The position numbers were made by a program, and so were the translations under genes. Positions 7,959 through 17,406 of a DNA stretch of 64,000 nt are shown here, in pieces (positions within the stretch are counted from its first letter, which is position 1; each line of letters begins with the position of its first letter). This DNA is from Hyphomicrobiales bacterium (GTDB lineage: Bacteria; Pseudomonadota; Alphaproteobacteria; Rhizobiales; Rhodobiaceae), in the NCBI GenBank assembly GCA_002869065.1, contig PKTR01000004.1, positions 1-64,000 on the forward strand, in the 5' to 3' direction. Below the pieces are notes generated by a model. That model saw nothing but the letters and a program-made list of their open reading frames with translations, did not search any database and had not been told where the DNA came from.

Positions 7959-8489
7959 ATGGTGAAGAATAGTGTCGATGCTGCCGTGTTGCGTAACCGG
8001 CATCGGCGTATTGCGCGAGCCGCCGCGTGCGGGCTGATGTTCGGCTCCGCCGTGCTGCTCGCCGGCTGCGGCGCCGGCCCGAATGTCGGCGTCGGCCGCA
8101 CCTTTACATCCGGCTACGTGCTGTCCGAAGACGCGCTTGAACAGGTTCCTGTCGGCTCGAGCCGCGAGAAGGTCGAACTGATCCTCGGCACGCCGTCCGC
8201 AATCGGCACGACCAGCACCCGCACGCTCTACTACATTTCGCAGATGCGCGAGCAGAAGGCCGCGTTCATGGAGTCCGAGATCATCGATCAGCGCGTTCTG
8301 GCCGTCTATTTCGATGACAACGACCAGGTCCGTGAGATCGCCAATTACGGCATGCAGGACGGCAAGTTGTTCGACTTCATCGGCCGCAAGACGCGCACCG
8401 GTGGCGAAGACTACGGCTTCATCTCGCAGATTCTTGCCGGCGCCGGGCGGATCAACCCGCTTGGCGGCCTCAACAACGGCGGCATCTGA
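7959..8489 (+). CDS. bamE: Outer membrane assembly lipoprotein BamE (SmpA/OmlA)
   Basis: 176 residues. GGAGGAGG precedes the ATG. An unusually long N-terminus (about 25 residues, Arg/His-rich) leads into a hydrophobic segment and the lipobox LLAGC, so Cys37 is the predicted lipidated residue. The BamE fold is seen in SEDALEQVPVGSSREKVELILGTPS and the YYISQ strand. BamE is a lipoprotein of the BAM complex that folds outer membrane beta-barrels. The Gly-rich tail (GGLNNGGI) is short. A terminator follows. Confidence 0.92.
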   Translation: MVKNSVDAAVLRNRHRRIARAAACGLMFGSAVLLAGCGAGPNVGVGRTFTSGYVLSEDALEQVPVGSSREKVELILGTPSAIGTTSTRTLYYISQMREQKAAFMESEIIDQRVLAVYFDDNDQVREIANYGMQDGKLFDFIGRKTRTGGEDYGFISQILAGAGRINPLGGLNNGGI

Positions 8490-8522
8490 TCCCGCCGGAA
8501 CACCGGCAGCTGATTTTCAAAG

Positions 8523-8550
8523 CGCGCGGGGCATCGTCCCGCGCGTTTTT
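8523..8550 (+). terminator. Rho-independent terminator of bamE
   Basis: CGCGCGGG pairs with CCCGCGCG over a 7-nt loop and is followed by five T, 34 bp past the bamE stop. It separates bamE from the convergent recJ. Confidence 0.9.
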
Positions 8551-8571
8551 GTTTGTCGCGATAGCAGAAGT

Positions 8572-10389
8572 TTAGCGCCCGGCAACCGGATCGGCGCCGT
8601 CGATCAGACGGATCTGAACCCGCGGCTGCCCCTGCCAGTAGTCGAGACCGAGGGTTCCGGCGAGATGCACCGCGCGCCCGCGCGCCGACAAGAGCAGATC
8701 GCCGAGCGGCTCGCCGAGAGCACGGAAGGCGATACCCTTCAGCTTCGATCCGTCGCCGGCGGCCAGCGTGCAGCGCACATGGCCCTTCCCGACCGGCTCG
8801 GCATAGGCGACACGGTGCGCGGGCAGCGCGAATATCGGCTGCGGATGACCGGAGCCGTAGGGCCCAGCCCGCTCGATGAGCGAAACCAGATCGGCATTGG
8901 CCCCCGCCGCGGTCAGTGGACCATCGATCGATAGCGCATCGACGGCGCGCGCCGAACGCACATCCGCCGCCAGTTCCGTTTCGAAAAAGGCTTTGAGATC
9001 GTTGAGCCGTTCACGGCGCAGGCTGAGGCCGGCCGCCATGACATGCCCGCCCCCCTTGATCGCAATCCCCTCTTCGACCGCACGCCGCACCACGCGCCCG
9101 AGATCGACGCCCGAGACCGAGCGGCCCGAGCCGGTGCCGACCCCGTCGGCATTGAAGGCAATTGCACAGGCCGGCCGGCGGTATTTTTCCTTTAGACGGG
9201 AAGCAACAACGCCGACGACACCCATGTGCCAGTCATCGCCATGCGCCACAACGACAGCAGGATCGGACTGCGCCACCTCGACGGCGGCGCGCGCGTCGGC
9301 GGCTTCCAGCATCTCGGCTTCCATCGCCTGGCGCTCGCTGTTGAGCTGATCGAGCTGCACCGCGATCCGTTCGGCAAGCGCCGGATCGGTGGCGGTCAAC
9401 AGCGACACGCCGAGCCCCGGCTCGCCGATCCGCCCGCCCGCATTGATGCGCGGACCGAGAAGGAAGCCGAGATGATAGGGTGACGGTGGCCCACTCATGC
9501 GCGCGATGGCCGAAAGCGCCGTCAGGCCGATATTTCCCCGCTGCGCCAGAACACTGAGGCCTTGGCGGACATAGGCGCGGTTGAGGCCGAGCAGCGGCAC
9601 CACGTCGGCGACCGTGCCGAGCGCGACGAGGTCGAGCAGCGCCAGCAGGTCCGGTTCTTTCTGATGGCCGGAATAGGTCCCGCGCCGGCGAAGCTCGCGA
9701 TTGACCGCGACCAGCGTCAGGAACGTGACGCCGACGGCGGCGAGATGCCCCTCGCCCGACAAATCGTCCTGCCGGTTCGGATTGACCAGCGCGCGCGCCG
9801 GCGGCAGCTCCTCGCCGGTCTGATGATGGTCGAGCACGACGACATCGACGCCGAGCGAGACGGCCTCGGCAAGCGGCTCGATACTCGTAGTGCCGCAATC
9901 GAGCGTGACGATGAGCTGCGCCCCGCCGTTGGCCAACGCTCGCATGGCGCCGACATTGGGGCCGTAGCCCTCGGTCAGACGGTCGGGGATATAGACCTGC
10001 GGGTCCTGACCAAAATTGCGCAGAAAGCGCACCATCAGCGCCGCGGAGGTCGCGCCATCGACGTCGTAGTCGGCGAAGATCGCGATCCGCTCGCCCGCCA
10101 TGATCGCATCGGCGATGCGCTCGGCGGCGAGATCCATATCGGTGAGCCGCGAGGGGTCGGGCATCAGCGCCTTGAGACGCGGTTCCAGAAAGCCCTCGGC
10201 CTGATCGGGATCGACGCCCCGCGCGGCCAGCACACGGGCGATGATGTCGGGCAGGCCGTGGCGTTGCGAGATAGCCTCCGCCCACAGCGCGCCGCGCGCA
10301 TCAAGCCGCTCACGCCAGACCCGGCCGTTGACCGAGCGTTCGACGCCGAGCACGGTCCGGGTTGCCGGGTCTTCGCGAAATCCGTCCAT
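8572..10389 (-). CDS. recJ: Single-stranded-DNA-specific exonuclease RecJ
   Basis: 605 residues from MDGFREDPATR, a start chosen because GGGAG lies 5 bp upstream; two upstream in-frame ATGs have no such site. DHH phosphoesterase motifs are present: ADYDVDG (motif I), the LDCGTTS segment, and VVLDHHQTGEELP (motif III). The DHHA1 half has GPRINAGGRIG, HGDDWHMGVVGVVASRL and IKGGGHVMAAG. RecJ is the 5'-3' ssDNA exonuclease of RecF-pathway recombination and mismatch repair. It is the last gene of a minus-strand run hom-glpX-recJ; the spacing from glpX is 64 bp. Confidence 0.96.
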   Translation of the reverse strand: MDGFREDPATRTVLGVERSVNGRVWRERLDARGALWAEAISQRHGLPDIIARVLAARGVDPDQAEGFLEPRLKALMPDPSRLTDMDLAAERIADAIMAGERIAIFADYDVDGATSAALMVRFLRNFGQDPQVYIPDRLTEGYGPNVGAMRALANGGAQLIVTLDCGTTSIEPLAEAVSLGVDVVVLDHHQTGEELPPARALVNPNRQDDLSGEGHLAAVGVTFLTLVAVNRELRRRGTYSGHQKEPDLLALLDLVALGTVADVVPLLGLNRAYVRQGLSVLAQRGNIGLTALSAIARMSGPPSPYHLGFLLGPRINAGGRIGEPGLGVSLLTATDPALAERIAVQLDQLNSERQAMEAEMLEAADARAAVEVAQSDPAVVVAHGDDWHMGVVGVVASRLKEKYRRPACAIAFNADGVGTGSGRSVSGVDLGRVVRRAVEEGIAIKGGGHVMAAGLSLRRERLNDLKAFFETELAADVRSARAVDALSIDGPLTAAGANADLVSLIERAGPYGSGHPQPIFALPAHRVAYAEPVGKGHVRCTLAAGDGSKLKGIAFRALGEPLGDLLLSARGRAVHLAGTLGLDYWQGQPRVQIRLIDGADPVAGR

Positions 10390-10453
10390 GGCTCCCAATT
10401 TCATGCCCCGCCCCACCGGGGAAATCGACGAGCCGGCCGTTCCTCCACCGCGA

Positions 10454-11458
10454 TCAATCGAGGTGGAACTTGCCGAACTCGGTGTGCGTCGCTTCGATGA
10501 AGCGCACCGTACCCGTCGACGACCGCATCACTACGGTGTGGGTGCGGATGTCCTCACGGCCGAAGCGAACACCCTTCAGGAAGTTGCCATCTGTCACGCC
10601 GGTCGCGGCGAAGTAGACATCGTCGCCGGCCATTTCTTCCATCAGGTACTTCTTGTTGATGTCCTCGACACCCATGCGTAGCGCGCGCTCACGCTGCTCG
10701 TCGCGGGTGATGACCAGCCGGCCCTGCATCTGGCCGCCAATGCAGCGCAGCGCAGCGGCGGCCAGCACGCCTTCCGGCGCGCCGCCAATGCCCATGTAGA
10801 TGTCGATGCCGGTCTCGTCCGGGTCGGTCGTGTGGATGACGCCGGCAACGTCGCCGTCGCCGATAAGACGTACGGAAACGCCGGTCGCGCGCACTTCCTC
10901 GATGAGGCGTGCATGGCGCGGACGGTCGAGGATACAGGCCGTGATCTCGTTTACCGGAACACCCTTTTCCTTCGCCAGCGCGTTGATGTTGTCGGACGCT
11001 GACGCGTCGAGATCGACGAGACCCTTCGGATAGCCCGGCCCGATGGCGATCTTGTCCATGTAGCAGTCCGGCGCGTTCAAAAGCCCGCCCTCGACCGCCA
11101 TGGCGATGACCGCGATGGAGTTGGGCAGGTTCTTGGCGCAGATCGTCGTGCCTTCCAGCGGATCGAGCGCGATGTCGACTTTCGGCCCTTTGCCGGTGCC
11201 GACCTTCTCACCGATATAGAGCATCGGCGCCTCGTCGCGCTCGCCCTCGCCGATCACCACCGTGCCGTCGATCGGCAGCTGGTTGAGCTCGCGGCGCATG
11301 GCGTCGACAGCGGCCTGGTCCGCGGCCTTTTCGTCGCCGTGACCACGCAGACGCGCCGCCGAGACGGCCGCGCGCTCGGTGACGCGCACAAGCTCCAGCG
11401 TCAGGATACGGTCGAGAATTTCCTTTTCCGCCTTCACGACGTTGTCTTGGCTGCTCAT
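10454..11458 (-). CDS. glpX: Class II fructose-1,6-bisphosphatase
   Basis: 334 residues, the normal GlpX length. The metal-binding signatures IGEGERDEAPMLYIGE (about residues 68-83) and DIALDPLEGTT are intact, with GGAPEGVLAAAALRCIGG in the C-terminal half. It hydrolyses fructose-1,6-bisphosphate to fructose-6-phosphate with Mg/Mn in gluconeogenesis. It follows hom by 47 bp on the same strand and precedes recJ, a gene order I recall from Rhizobiales genomes. GAAGAGAGGAAGC upstream serves as the ribosome site. Confidence 0.97.
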   Translation of the reverse strand: MSSQDNVVKAEKEILDRILTLELVRVTERAAVSAARLRGHGDEKAADQAAVDAMRRELNQLPIDGTVVIGEGERDEAPMLYIGEKVGTGKGPKVDIALDPLEGTTICAKNLPNSIAVIAMAVEGGLLNAPDCYMDKIAIGPGYPKGLVDLDASASDNINALAKEKGVPVNEITACILDRPRHARLIEEVRATGVSVRLIGDGDVAGVIHTTDPDETGIDIYMGIGGAPEGVLAAAALRCIGGQMQGRLVITRDEQRERALRMGVEDINKKYLMEEMAGDDVYFAATGVTDGNFLKGVRFGREDIRTHTVVMRSSTGTVRFIEATHTEFGKFHLD

Positions 11459-11505
11459 CGCTTCCTCTCTTCCGCTGGTGCGGTCGGACCATTCCCTGAA
11501 TTCGG

Positions 11506-12825
11506 TCAGACCAGCTTTTCAATCCGGATCATCTTCGGCGTCTCGGCAATCACCTTGTCCTCGGCGATCCGCTCGAGCGCCACGCGAATGGCTTCTTCCG
11601 TCGTCTCATAGGTGATGAGAACGACCGGCGCCGCGGCGTCGTCGCCCTTGCCCTTGTCGGCGCGCTTTGCCCGGTGGCGCTGCACGATCGACTCGAGCGA
11701 AATGCCCTGTTCCGCCATACGAGTTGCAATCGAGGCGAAGGCGCCGGGGCGGTCATTGACGCTGAGGCGAATGTAATAGCCGCCCTCATGCAGGCGCATG
11801 CGAGCACGACGGTACGGCTCAAGCGCCCCGACCGGGCGGCCAAGAGCCGGGATCACGTCACCACGAGCAAGATCGGCCAGATCGCCGACAACGGCCGAGG
11901 CCGTCGCATTGCCGCCCGCACCCGGGCCGACGAGGACGATCTCGCCGACGAAATCGCAATCGACCGCAACGGCATTGAGCACGCCGTCGATGCGCGCAAT
12001 GGAGGATTCCTTCGGCACCATGGTCGGGTGGACCCGCTGCTCGATACCGGTATCGGTACGCTGCGCCACACCGAGCAGCTTGATGCGATAGCCGAGCTCG
12101 TCGGCGGCCTCGATGTCGGCGAGCGAAATCGACGAGATACCCTCGACATAGATCGCCTCGGCATCGATCTCGCAGCCAAAGGCAAGGCTGGTCAGAATGG
12201 CAAGCTTGTGCGCGGTATCGAAACCCTCGACATCGAAGGTCGGATCCGCTTCGGCATAGCCGAGCGCCTGCGCTTCGGCGAGGCAGTCCTCGAACGAACG
12301 GTTGTCCTTCTCCATCTGGGTCAGGATGTAATTGCAGGTGCCGTTGAGAATGCCGTAGACGCGCTCGACCGCATTGCCGGCGAGCCCTTCGCGGATCGTC
12401 TTGACGACCGGAATGCCACCGGCGACGGCCGCTTCGAAATTGAGGCTGACGCCCTTTTCTTCCGCCAATTTGGCCAGTTCGACGCCATGTGCGGCCAGCA
12501 GCGCCTTGTTGGCGGTGACGACATGCTTGCCCGCTTCGAGAGCGGCACGCACCGCGTCATAGGCAACGCCCGAGGCGCCGCCGATCAGCTCGGCAAAGAC
12601 GTCGATATCGTCAGACGTCGCGAGCGCGACCGGGTCGTCGTGCCAGGCATACCCGCTGAGATCGACGCCCCTGTCACGAGTGCGATTGCGCGCCGAAACC
12701 GCCGTGATGGCGATCGGCCGGCCGCAGCGGGCACCGAGATCGTTTCCGTGCCGCAGAACAAGCTCGACGACGGATGTTCCGACCGTTCCCAGGCCCGCCA
12801 GGCCAACGCGCAATTTGTCTTTCAT
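11506..12825 (-). CDS. hom: Homoserine dehydrogenase
   Basis: 439 residues. The N-terminal NAD(P) fold starts VGLAGLGTVGTSV. The catalytic domain has GILNGTCNYILTQM and GYAEADPTFDVEGFDTAHKLAIL, the homoserine dehydrogenase signature. A C-terminal ACT domain (about residues 350-430; VNDRPGAFASIATRMAEQGISLESIVQ) points to allosteric control by threonine. It reduces aspartate semialdehyde to homoserine, the branch to threonine and methionine. It lies just downstream of the aminotransferase gene (51 bp) and upstream of glpX. The ACT domain has a charged insert (HRAKRADKGKGDD). Confidence 0.97.
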   Translation of the reverse strand: MKDKLRVGLAGLGTVGTSVVELVLRHGNDLGARCGRPIAITAVSARNRTRDRGVDLSGYAWHDDPVALATSDDIDVFAELIGGASGVAYDAVRAALEAGKHVVTANKALLAAHGVELAKLAEEKGVSLNFEAAVAGGIPVVKTIREGLAGNAVERVYGILNGTCNYILTQMEKDNRSFEDCLAEAQALGYAEADPTFDVEGFDTAHKLAILTSLAFGCEIDAEAIYVEGISSISLADIEAADELGYRIKLLGVAQRTDTGIEQRVHPTMVPKESSIARIDGVLNAVAVDCDFVGEIVLVGPGAGGNATASAVVGDLADLARGDVIPALGRPVGALEPYRRARMRLHEGGYYIRLSVNDRPGAFASIATRMAEQGISLESIVQRHRAKRADKGKGDDAAAPVVLITYETTEEAIRVALERIAEDKVIAETPKMIRIEKLV

Positions 12826-12876
12826 AGAATGTGATCCGCTCCGCCGGGAGTGCGGCGCTCAACGCCGTCTCACGGA

Positions 12877-14094
12877 CTAACGCTGAGCGCTGATGGGGAT
12901 CACGTTGTGCAACGTTTCGTCGGCGGTTTCAAGGAAGCGACGGATATTCCGCGCGGCCTGACGAATGCGCTGTTCGTTCTCGACCATGGCAATGCGCACG
13001 TAATCGTCGCCATGTTCGCCGAAACCGATCCCCGGCGACACCGCAACGTCGGCTTTTTCGACCAGAAGTTTGGCGAATTCGAGCGAACCGAGCTTGCGGA
13101 ATTTTTCCGGGATCGGTGCCCAGGCAAACATCGAGGCCTCCGGTGCAGGGACCGCCCAGCCAGCCCGGCCGAACGAATCAACCATCACGTCGCGGCGGCG
13201 GCGGTAAACCTCACGCACTTCCTTGATGCAGTCTTCCGAGCCGTTGAGCGCCGCGGTGGCAGCGACCTGGATCGGCGTGAACGCGCCGTAGTCGAGGTAG
13301 GATTTCACGCGCGCCAGCGCGCCGATCAGCGCCTCGTTACCGACCGCGAAGCCGATACGCCAGCCCGGCATCGAGAACGTCTTCGACAGCGAATTGAACT
13401 CGACCGCGACATCCATCGCGCCCGGCACCTGCAGCACCGACGGCGGCGGCGTCTCGCCGAAATAGATTTCCGAATAGGCGAGATCCGACAGCACGAAGAT
13501 CTCGTGCTTCTTCGCGAAGGCGACGACGTCGCGATAGAACTCGATATCGGCCACGCAGGCCGTCGGGTTCGACGGGTAGCACAGGATCACCGCGATCGGC
13601 TTCGGTATCGAATGGTGGATCGCCCGCTCCAGCGCGTGGAAGAACTCCGGCCCCGGCTCCGCCGGCACCGAGCGGATCGACCCACCGGCCATCAGGAAGC
13701 CGAAGGCGTGGATCGGATAGCTCGGATTGGGCACCAGCACCACGTCGCCCGGCGCCGTGATCGCCTGCGCCATGTTGGCGAAGCCTTCCTTCGAGCCGAG
13801 TGTGACGACGACCTGGCTTTCCGGGTTGAGCTTGACGCCGAAACGGCGGTCGTAATAGGCCGCCTGCGCGCGCCGCAGACCGGGAATGCCGCGCGACATC
13901 GAATAGCGGTGCGTGCGCGGGTTCTGCACCGTCTCGACCAGCTTGTCGATAATGTGCTGCGGCGTCGGCAGGTCCGGATTGCCCATGCCAAGATCGATGA
14001 TGTCGGCGCCTGCTGCCCGCGCGCTCGCCTTCAGTCGGTTGACCTGTTCGAACACATACGGGGGCAGTCTGCGGATCTTGTAGAATTGGTCCAT
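12877..14094 (-). CDS. Class I/II PLP aminotransferase (AlaC / LL-DAP aminotransferase-like)
   Basis: 405 residues from ATG 14094; a GTG immediately upstream (14097) is equally placed relative to AAGG. Fold type I features are visible: IIDLGMGNPDLPTP, HRYSMSRGIPGLR, NPSYPIHAFGF, LCYPSNPT, VLSDLAYSEIYFGE and the PLP lysine in SLSKTFSMPGWRIGF. The family includes glutamate-pyruvate aminotransferase AlaC and LL-diaminopimelate aminotransferase. Placement before hom suggests an amino-acid biosynthetic role, but the substrate cannot be read from sequence. Confidence 0.92.
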   Translation of the reverse strand: MDQFYKIRRLPPYVFEQVNRLKASARAAGADIIDLGMGNPDLPTPQHIIDKLVETVQNPRTHRYSMSRGIPGLRRAQAAYYDRRFGVKLNPESQVVVTLGSKEGFANMAQAITAPGDVVLVPNPSYPIHAFGFLMAGGSIRSVPAEPGPEFFHALERAIHHSIPKPIAVILCYPSNPTACVADIEFYRDVVAFAKKHEIFVLSDLAYSEIYFGETPPPSVLQVPGAMDVAVEFNSLSKTFSMPGWRIGFAVGNEALIGALARVKSYLDYGAFTPIQVAATAALNGSEDCIKEVREVYRRRRDVMVDSFGRAGWAVPAPEASMFAWAPIPEKFRKLGSLEFAKLLVEKADVAVSPGIGFGEHGDDYVRIAMVENEQRIRQAARNIRRFLETADETLHNVIPISAQR

Positions 14095-14245
14095 CACTAA
14101 GGCGCCTTGTCAGTCTGGATTTCCGGCCGGCACATCACTGTCCTGCCTGTCTATGATTTGTAACATTATTCGCGAAAGCCGTCGCCGTTTTCCTGCGGTT
14201 TCAGGTATCGCCTTTTGGCGAAATACGCAGCCCGAAGGACCGGAA

Positions 14246-14746
14246 TCAGGAACCGCCCTCGATCTTGCGCAACGCGTCGGCCCCGTGTCGGTTGCGCAAC
14301 GCCCTCAGGCCGGACGCGAAAGACGGTCCACCGGCACTCGCGCCCTCACGGCCATTTGCCTGCGACAATGCCCTGAGCGCTTCCTTCTCGCGTTCCTGCT
14401 CGTCGGTGGATTTCAGCGGCACGACCGTTTTCGCCGGATCGTAGCCGATATTGGGGTAGCCATCCGGCCCGAGGGACGCAGCATTTGCCGGCGGAAGCAC
14501 CGCAGACACTGGAGCGGGAGCCCGCGCCGCCGGTGCTGCCACAGTCGACGCCCCGATCGCCGCCGACGGCGCCTGGCCAGACGGCGGCAGCAATCCCATC
14601 GGCTCGCCGGCGTGGGTCGCACTGAACGACACAACGACAAACGCAGCCGCGACCGCGATCCGTTTTCCACCGGACAAAGTCCGTGCAGCTGCGGATCGAC
14701 CAATGTCGCAGTCGGCTGACAATCTCGTCGTGGTAATATCGGTCAT
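14246..14746 (-). CDS. Pro/Ala-rich exported protein of unknown function
   Basis: 166 residues. A 28-residue hydrophilic N-terminus precedes one hydrophobic helix ([18 protein letters not shown]) that could be a signal peptide or anchor. Then comes a low-complexity Ala/Pro stretch (about residues 55-90) and a charged C-terminal part with [19 protein letters not shown] and a Glu/Arg-rich helix. The YPN...DP...PL pattern recalls small Rhizobiales lipoproteins, but no lipobox cysteine is seen here. No clear ribosome site was found. It diverges from phaC. Confidence 0.6.
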   Translation of the reverse strand: MTDITTTRLSADCDIGRSAAARTLSGGKRIAVAAAFVVVSFSATHAGEPMGLLPPSGQAPSAAIGASTVAAPAARAPAPVSAVLPPANAASLGPDGYPNIGYDPAKTVVPLKSTDEQEREKEALRALSQANGREGASAGGPSFASGLRALRNRHGADALRKIEGGS

Positions 14747-14775
14747 AGCGGCGGTGTTTCAGATGCGTTTTTGTC

Positions 14776-14795
14776 GAGGGGATATATTCCCCCTC
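14776..14795. promoter_or_regulatory. Palindrome in the phaC upstream region
   Basis: GAGGGGATATATTCCCCCTC is a near-perfect 20-bp dyad, 120 bp before phaC and 30 bp from the divergent exported-protein gene. It is well placed as an operator for either gene. No regulator is identified. Confidence 0.35.
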
Positions 14796-14914
14796 TTGCA
14801 TGCGTGTGGTCGTACCGTCCTAATATGGCAAGACAAGGGTGGAACCGGACGCCGGACGTCGTACGACGTGGCAGAACGGTTCGCAAGCGCCGTGACGGAG
14901 GGGGAGAACGCCGC

Positions 14915-16720
14915 ATGAACGAGGACAGCCCGAAACAAGAGCTGCCCTACGCGATCAAGAATCCTGAAGCCTTCGCGCAGAATCTTGCCCGCATTTTCGA
15001 AGAAGGCGGCAAGGCAATGGCCGCCTATGTCCGCCCGCGCGAGGAAGGCAAGGTCGATTCCGAGGTCGCCGACGAACTGACCGAGATCGTCAAGACGCTC
15101 GCGCAGGTCGGCGAATACTGGTTCTCCGATCCCCAGCGCGCGATCGAGGCTCAGATGCGCCTGTGGGTCGGCTACATGGACCTGTGGGGCAACGCCATGC
15201 GGCGCATGGTCGGCGAAGCCGCCGAACCGACCGCCGAACCCGATCCCCGCGACAAGCGCTTCAAGGACGACGACTGGCAGAAAAACCAGTTCTTCGATTT
15301 CATCAAGCAGGTCTACCTGATTACCTCGCGCTGGGCCGAGCAGATGGTGGCCGACGCCACCGATCTCGACGAGCACACCAAGCACAAGGCCGAGTTCTAC
15401 GTCCGCCAGATCGCCAACGCCCTGTCGCCGTCGAATTTCGTGCTGACCAATCCAGAACTGCTGCGCGAAACGATGGAGTCCAACGGCGAAAACCTCGTGC
15501 GCGGCATGAAGCTGCTTGCCGAGGATATCGAGGCCGGCGGCGGCGAACTGCGCATTCGCCAGTCCGATCCGACCAAATTCGAGATCGGCAAGAACCTCGC
15601 GCTAACTCCGGGTAAGGTCATCTGGCAGAACGAGATTTGCCAGCTTCTGCAATACGAGCCGACCACCAAGGAAGTGCTGAAGCGGCCCTTGCTGATCGTG
15701 CCGCCGTGGATCAACAAGTTCTACATCCTCGACCTCAACCCCGAGAAATCCTTCATGCGCTGGGCGGTCGGGCAAGGCCACACGGTGTTCGTCATCTCCT
15801 GGGTGAACCCGGACGAGCATCAGGCCCGCGAAGGCTTCGACGCCTACATGACGAAGGGACCGCTCGAAGCGCTCGACGTGATTGAAAAGATCACCGGCGT
15901 CCGCGAGGTAAACACCATCGGCTATTGCGTCGGCGGCACGTTGCTGGCGATCACGCTTGCCTATGCCGCCGCCAAGGGCGACGACCGCATCAAAAGCGCC
16001 ACCCTGTTCACCACGCAGGTCGACTTCGCCCATGCCGGCGATCTCAAGGTCTTCGTCGACGAGGACCAGATCAAGGCGCTCGAGGACCAGATGGCCGAAC
16101 GCGGCTATCTCGAGGGCAAGCGCATGGCCGCCGCCTTCAATCTGCTACGCTCCAACGACCTGATCTGGCCCTACGTCATCAACAACTATCTGAAAGGCAA
16201 GGAACCCTTCCCCTTCGACCTGCTCTACTGGAACTCCGACGCGACCCGCATGCCGGCCGCAAACCATTCCTACTACCTGCGCAACTGCTATCTGGAGAAC
16301 CGGCTCAGCAAGGGCGAAATGGTGATCGCCGACCAGAAGCTCGACCTGAAAAAGGTCAAGGTGCCGATCTACAATCTAGCCACCCGTGAGGACCATATCG
16401 CCCCCGCGATCTCGGTTTTCGAGGGGTGCAAGAAGTTCGGCGGCCCGGTGGAATATGTCCTTTCGGGCTCCGGTCACATCGCTGGCGTCGTCAATCCGCC
16501 GGAGAAGAACAAGTATCAGTACTGGACCGGCGGCAAGGCGCGCGGCACACTGGATAGCTGGTTCGAGAAGGCAAAGGAAACGCCCGGCTCCTGGTGGCCG
16601 CACTGGCAGAAATGGATCGAGGACCTTGACGACAAGAAGGTAAAGGCGCGCAAACCCGGCGGCGGCAAGGTGAAGCCGATTGAGGATGCGCCCGGTAGCT
16701 ACGTCAAGGTGCGCAGCTAG
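14915..16720 (+). CDS. phaC: Class I poly(3-hydroxyalkanoate) synthase
   Basis: 601 residues from [21 protein letters not shown] just upstream decides this start over a longer frame. The PhaC N-terminal domain contains [25 protein letters not shown] (recognised in part). The alpha/beta-hydrolase core has the lipase-like box GYCVGG with catalytic Cys338, Asp493 in REDHIAP and His521 in GSGHIAGV. It polymerises 3-hydroxyacyl-CoA into storage granules in the cytoplasm. No phaA/B/R/P is in the window. The Lys-rich tail ([15 protein letters not shown]) is normal for the class. Confidence 0.97.
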   Translation: MNEDSPKQELPYAIKNPEAFAQNLARIFEEGGKAMAAYVRPREEGKVDSEVADELTEIVKTLAQVGEYWFSDPQRAIEAQMRLWVGYMDLWGNAMRRMVGEAAEPTAEPDPRDKRFKDDDWQKNQFFDFIKQVYLITSRWAEQMVADATDLDEHTKHKAEFYVRQIANALSPSNFVLTNPELLRETMESNGENLVRGMKLLAEDIEAGGGELRIRQSDPTKFEIGKNLALTPGKVIWQNEICQLLQYEPTTKEVLKRPLLIVPPWINKFYILDLNPEKSFMRWAVGQGHTVFVISWVNPDEHQAREGFDAYMTKGPLEALDVIEKITGVREVNTIGYCVGGTLLAITLAYAAAKGDDRIKSATLFTTQVDFAHAGDLKVFVDEDQIKALEDQMAERGYLEGKRMAAAFNLLRSNDLIWPYVINNYLKGKEPFPFDLLYWNSDATRMPAANHSYYLRNCYLENRLSKGEMVIADQKLDLKKVKVPIYNLATREDHIAPAISVFEGCKKFGGPVEYVLSGSGHIAGVVNPPEKNKYQYWTGGKARGTLDSWFEKAKETPGSWWPHWQKWIEDLDDKKVKARKPGGGKVKPIEDAPGSYVKVRS

Positions 16721-16730
16721 CCGCGAAGCT

Positions 16731-16756
16731 CGCCGAGCCCCCATTGGGGCTTGGCG
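16731..16756 (+). terminator. Hairpin after phaC, weak U tract
   Basis: CGCCGAGCCCC and GGGGCTTGGCG form an 11-bp stem with one G-U pair and a 4-nt loop, 11 bp past the phaC stop. Only TTCT follows, so this is a likely but not classical terminator. Confidence 0.55.
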
Positions 16757-16818
16757 TTCTCGGACGGCGCCAGACCTGAAGTGAAATGTGAATAAATTCC
16801 GATAAACAACGGAAGTTC

Positions 16819-17400
16819 ATGGACAACCGGTTCCGCTACGATCAATGGCTCGCCAGCCTCATGCGCATGGACGACACCGTCTGGGAGCGCCATGCGAGCG
16901 GCTGGAGCGTCTGGTCGCGCTTCTTCAGCCTGCCGCTGATGCTGGTCGCGATCTGGAGCCATGTCTGGATCGGCACCCTCGCCGCCACCATTCTCGTCGC
17001 AATCGTCCTTGTGTGGACATGGCTCAATCCGCGCCTGTTCAATGCGCCGGGCCGCACCGACGCCTGGCATGCCCGCGCCACCTTCGGCGAACGGGTCTGG
17101 CTGAACCGCAATCGCGTGCCGATCCCGCGCCATCACGCGCTGATGGCCCATCTCCTCGCCCTCGTCACCGGCATCGGCGCCGTCATCGCGCTGTGGTCGG
17201 CCTTCGTCACCGCCTTCTGGCCGATGATGTTCGGCACCGCCGTCCTCATCCTCGCCAAGCTGTGGTTTCTCGACCGCATGGTCTGGCTCTATGAGGACAT
17301 GAAGCTGCGCGACCCGGTCTACCGCTCATGGACGCGAACGGCGGGCAACGACAACGGCTCCCGCGCGGCGACGCGCCCGCGAAAGCGCGAACGGCGATAA
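16819..17400 (+). CDS. Multi-pass membrane protein, DUF6653-like
   Basis: 193 residues. The N-terminus reads MDDTVWERHASGWSVWSRF, a pattern I associate with DUF6653 membrane proteins. About four transmembrane segments are visible: two at residues 35-70 (LPLMLVAIWSHVWIGTLAATILVAIVLVWTW, in part) and two at about 110-155. The C-terminus is a basic, probably cytoplasmic tail (RAATRPRKRERR). Function unknown. The ZIP transporter starts 7 bp after the stop, so the two are probably co-transcribed. Confidence 0.75.
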   Translation: MDNRFRYDQWLASLMRMDDTVWERHASGWSVWSRFFSLPLMLVAIWSHVWIGTLAATILVAIVLVWTWLNPRLFNAPGRTDAWHARATFGERVWLNRNRVPIPRHHALMAHLLALVTGIGAVIALWSAFVTAFWPMMFGTAVLILAKLWFLDRMVWLYEDMKLRDPVYRSWTRTAGNDNGSRAATRPRKRERR

Positions 17401-17406
17401 CCCGGC

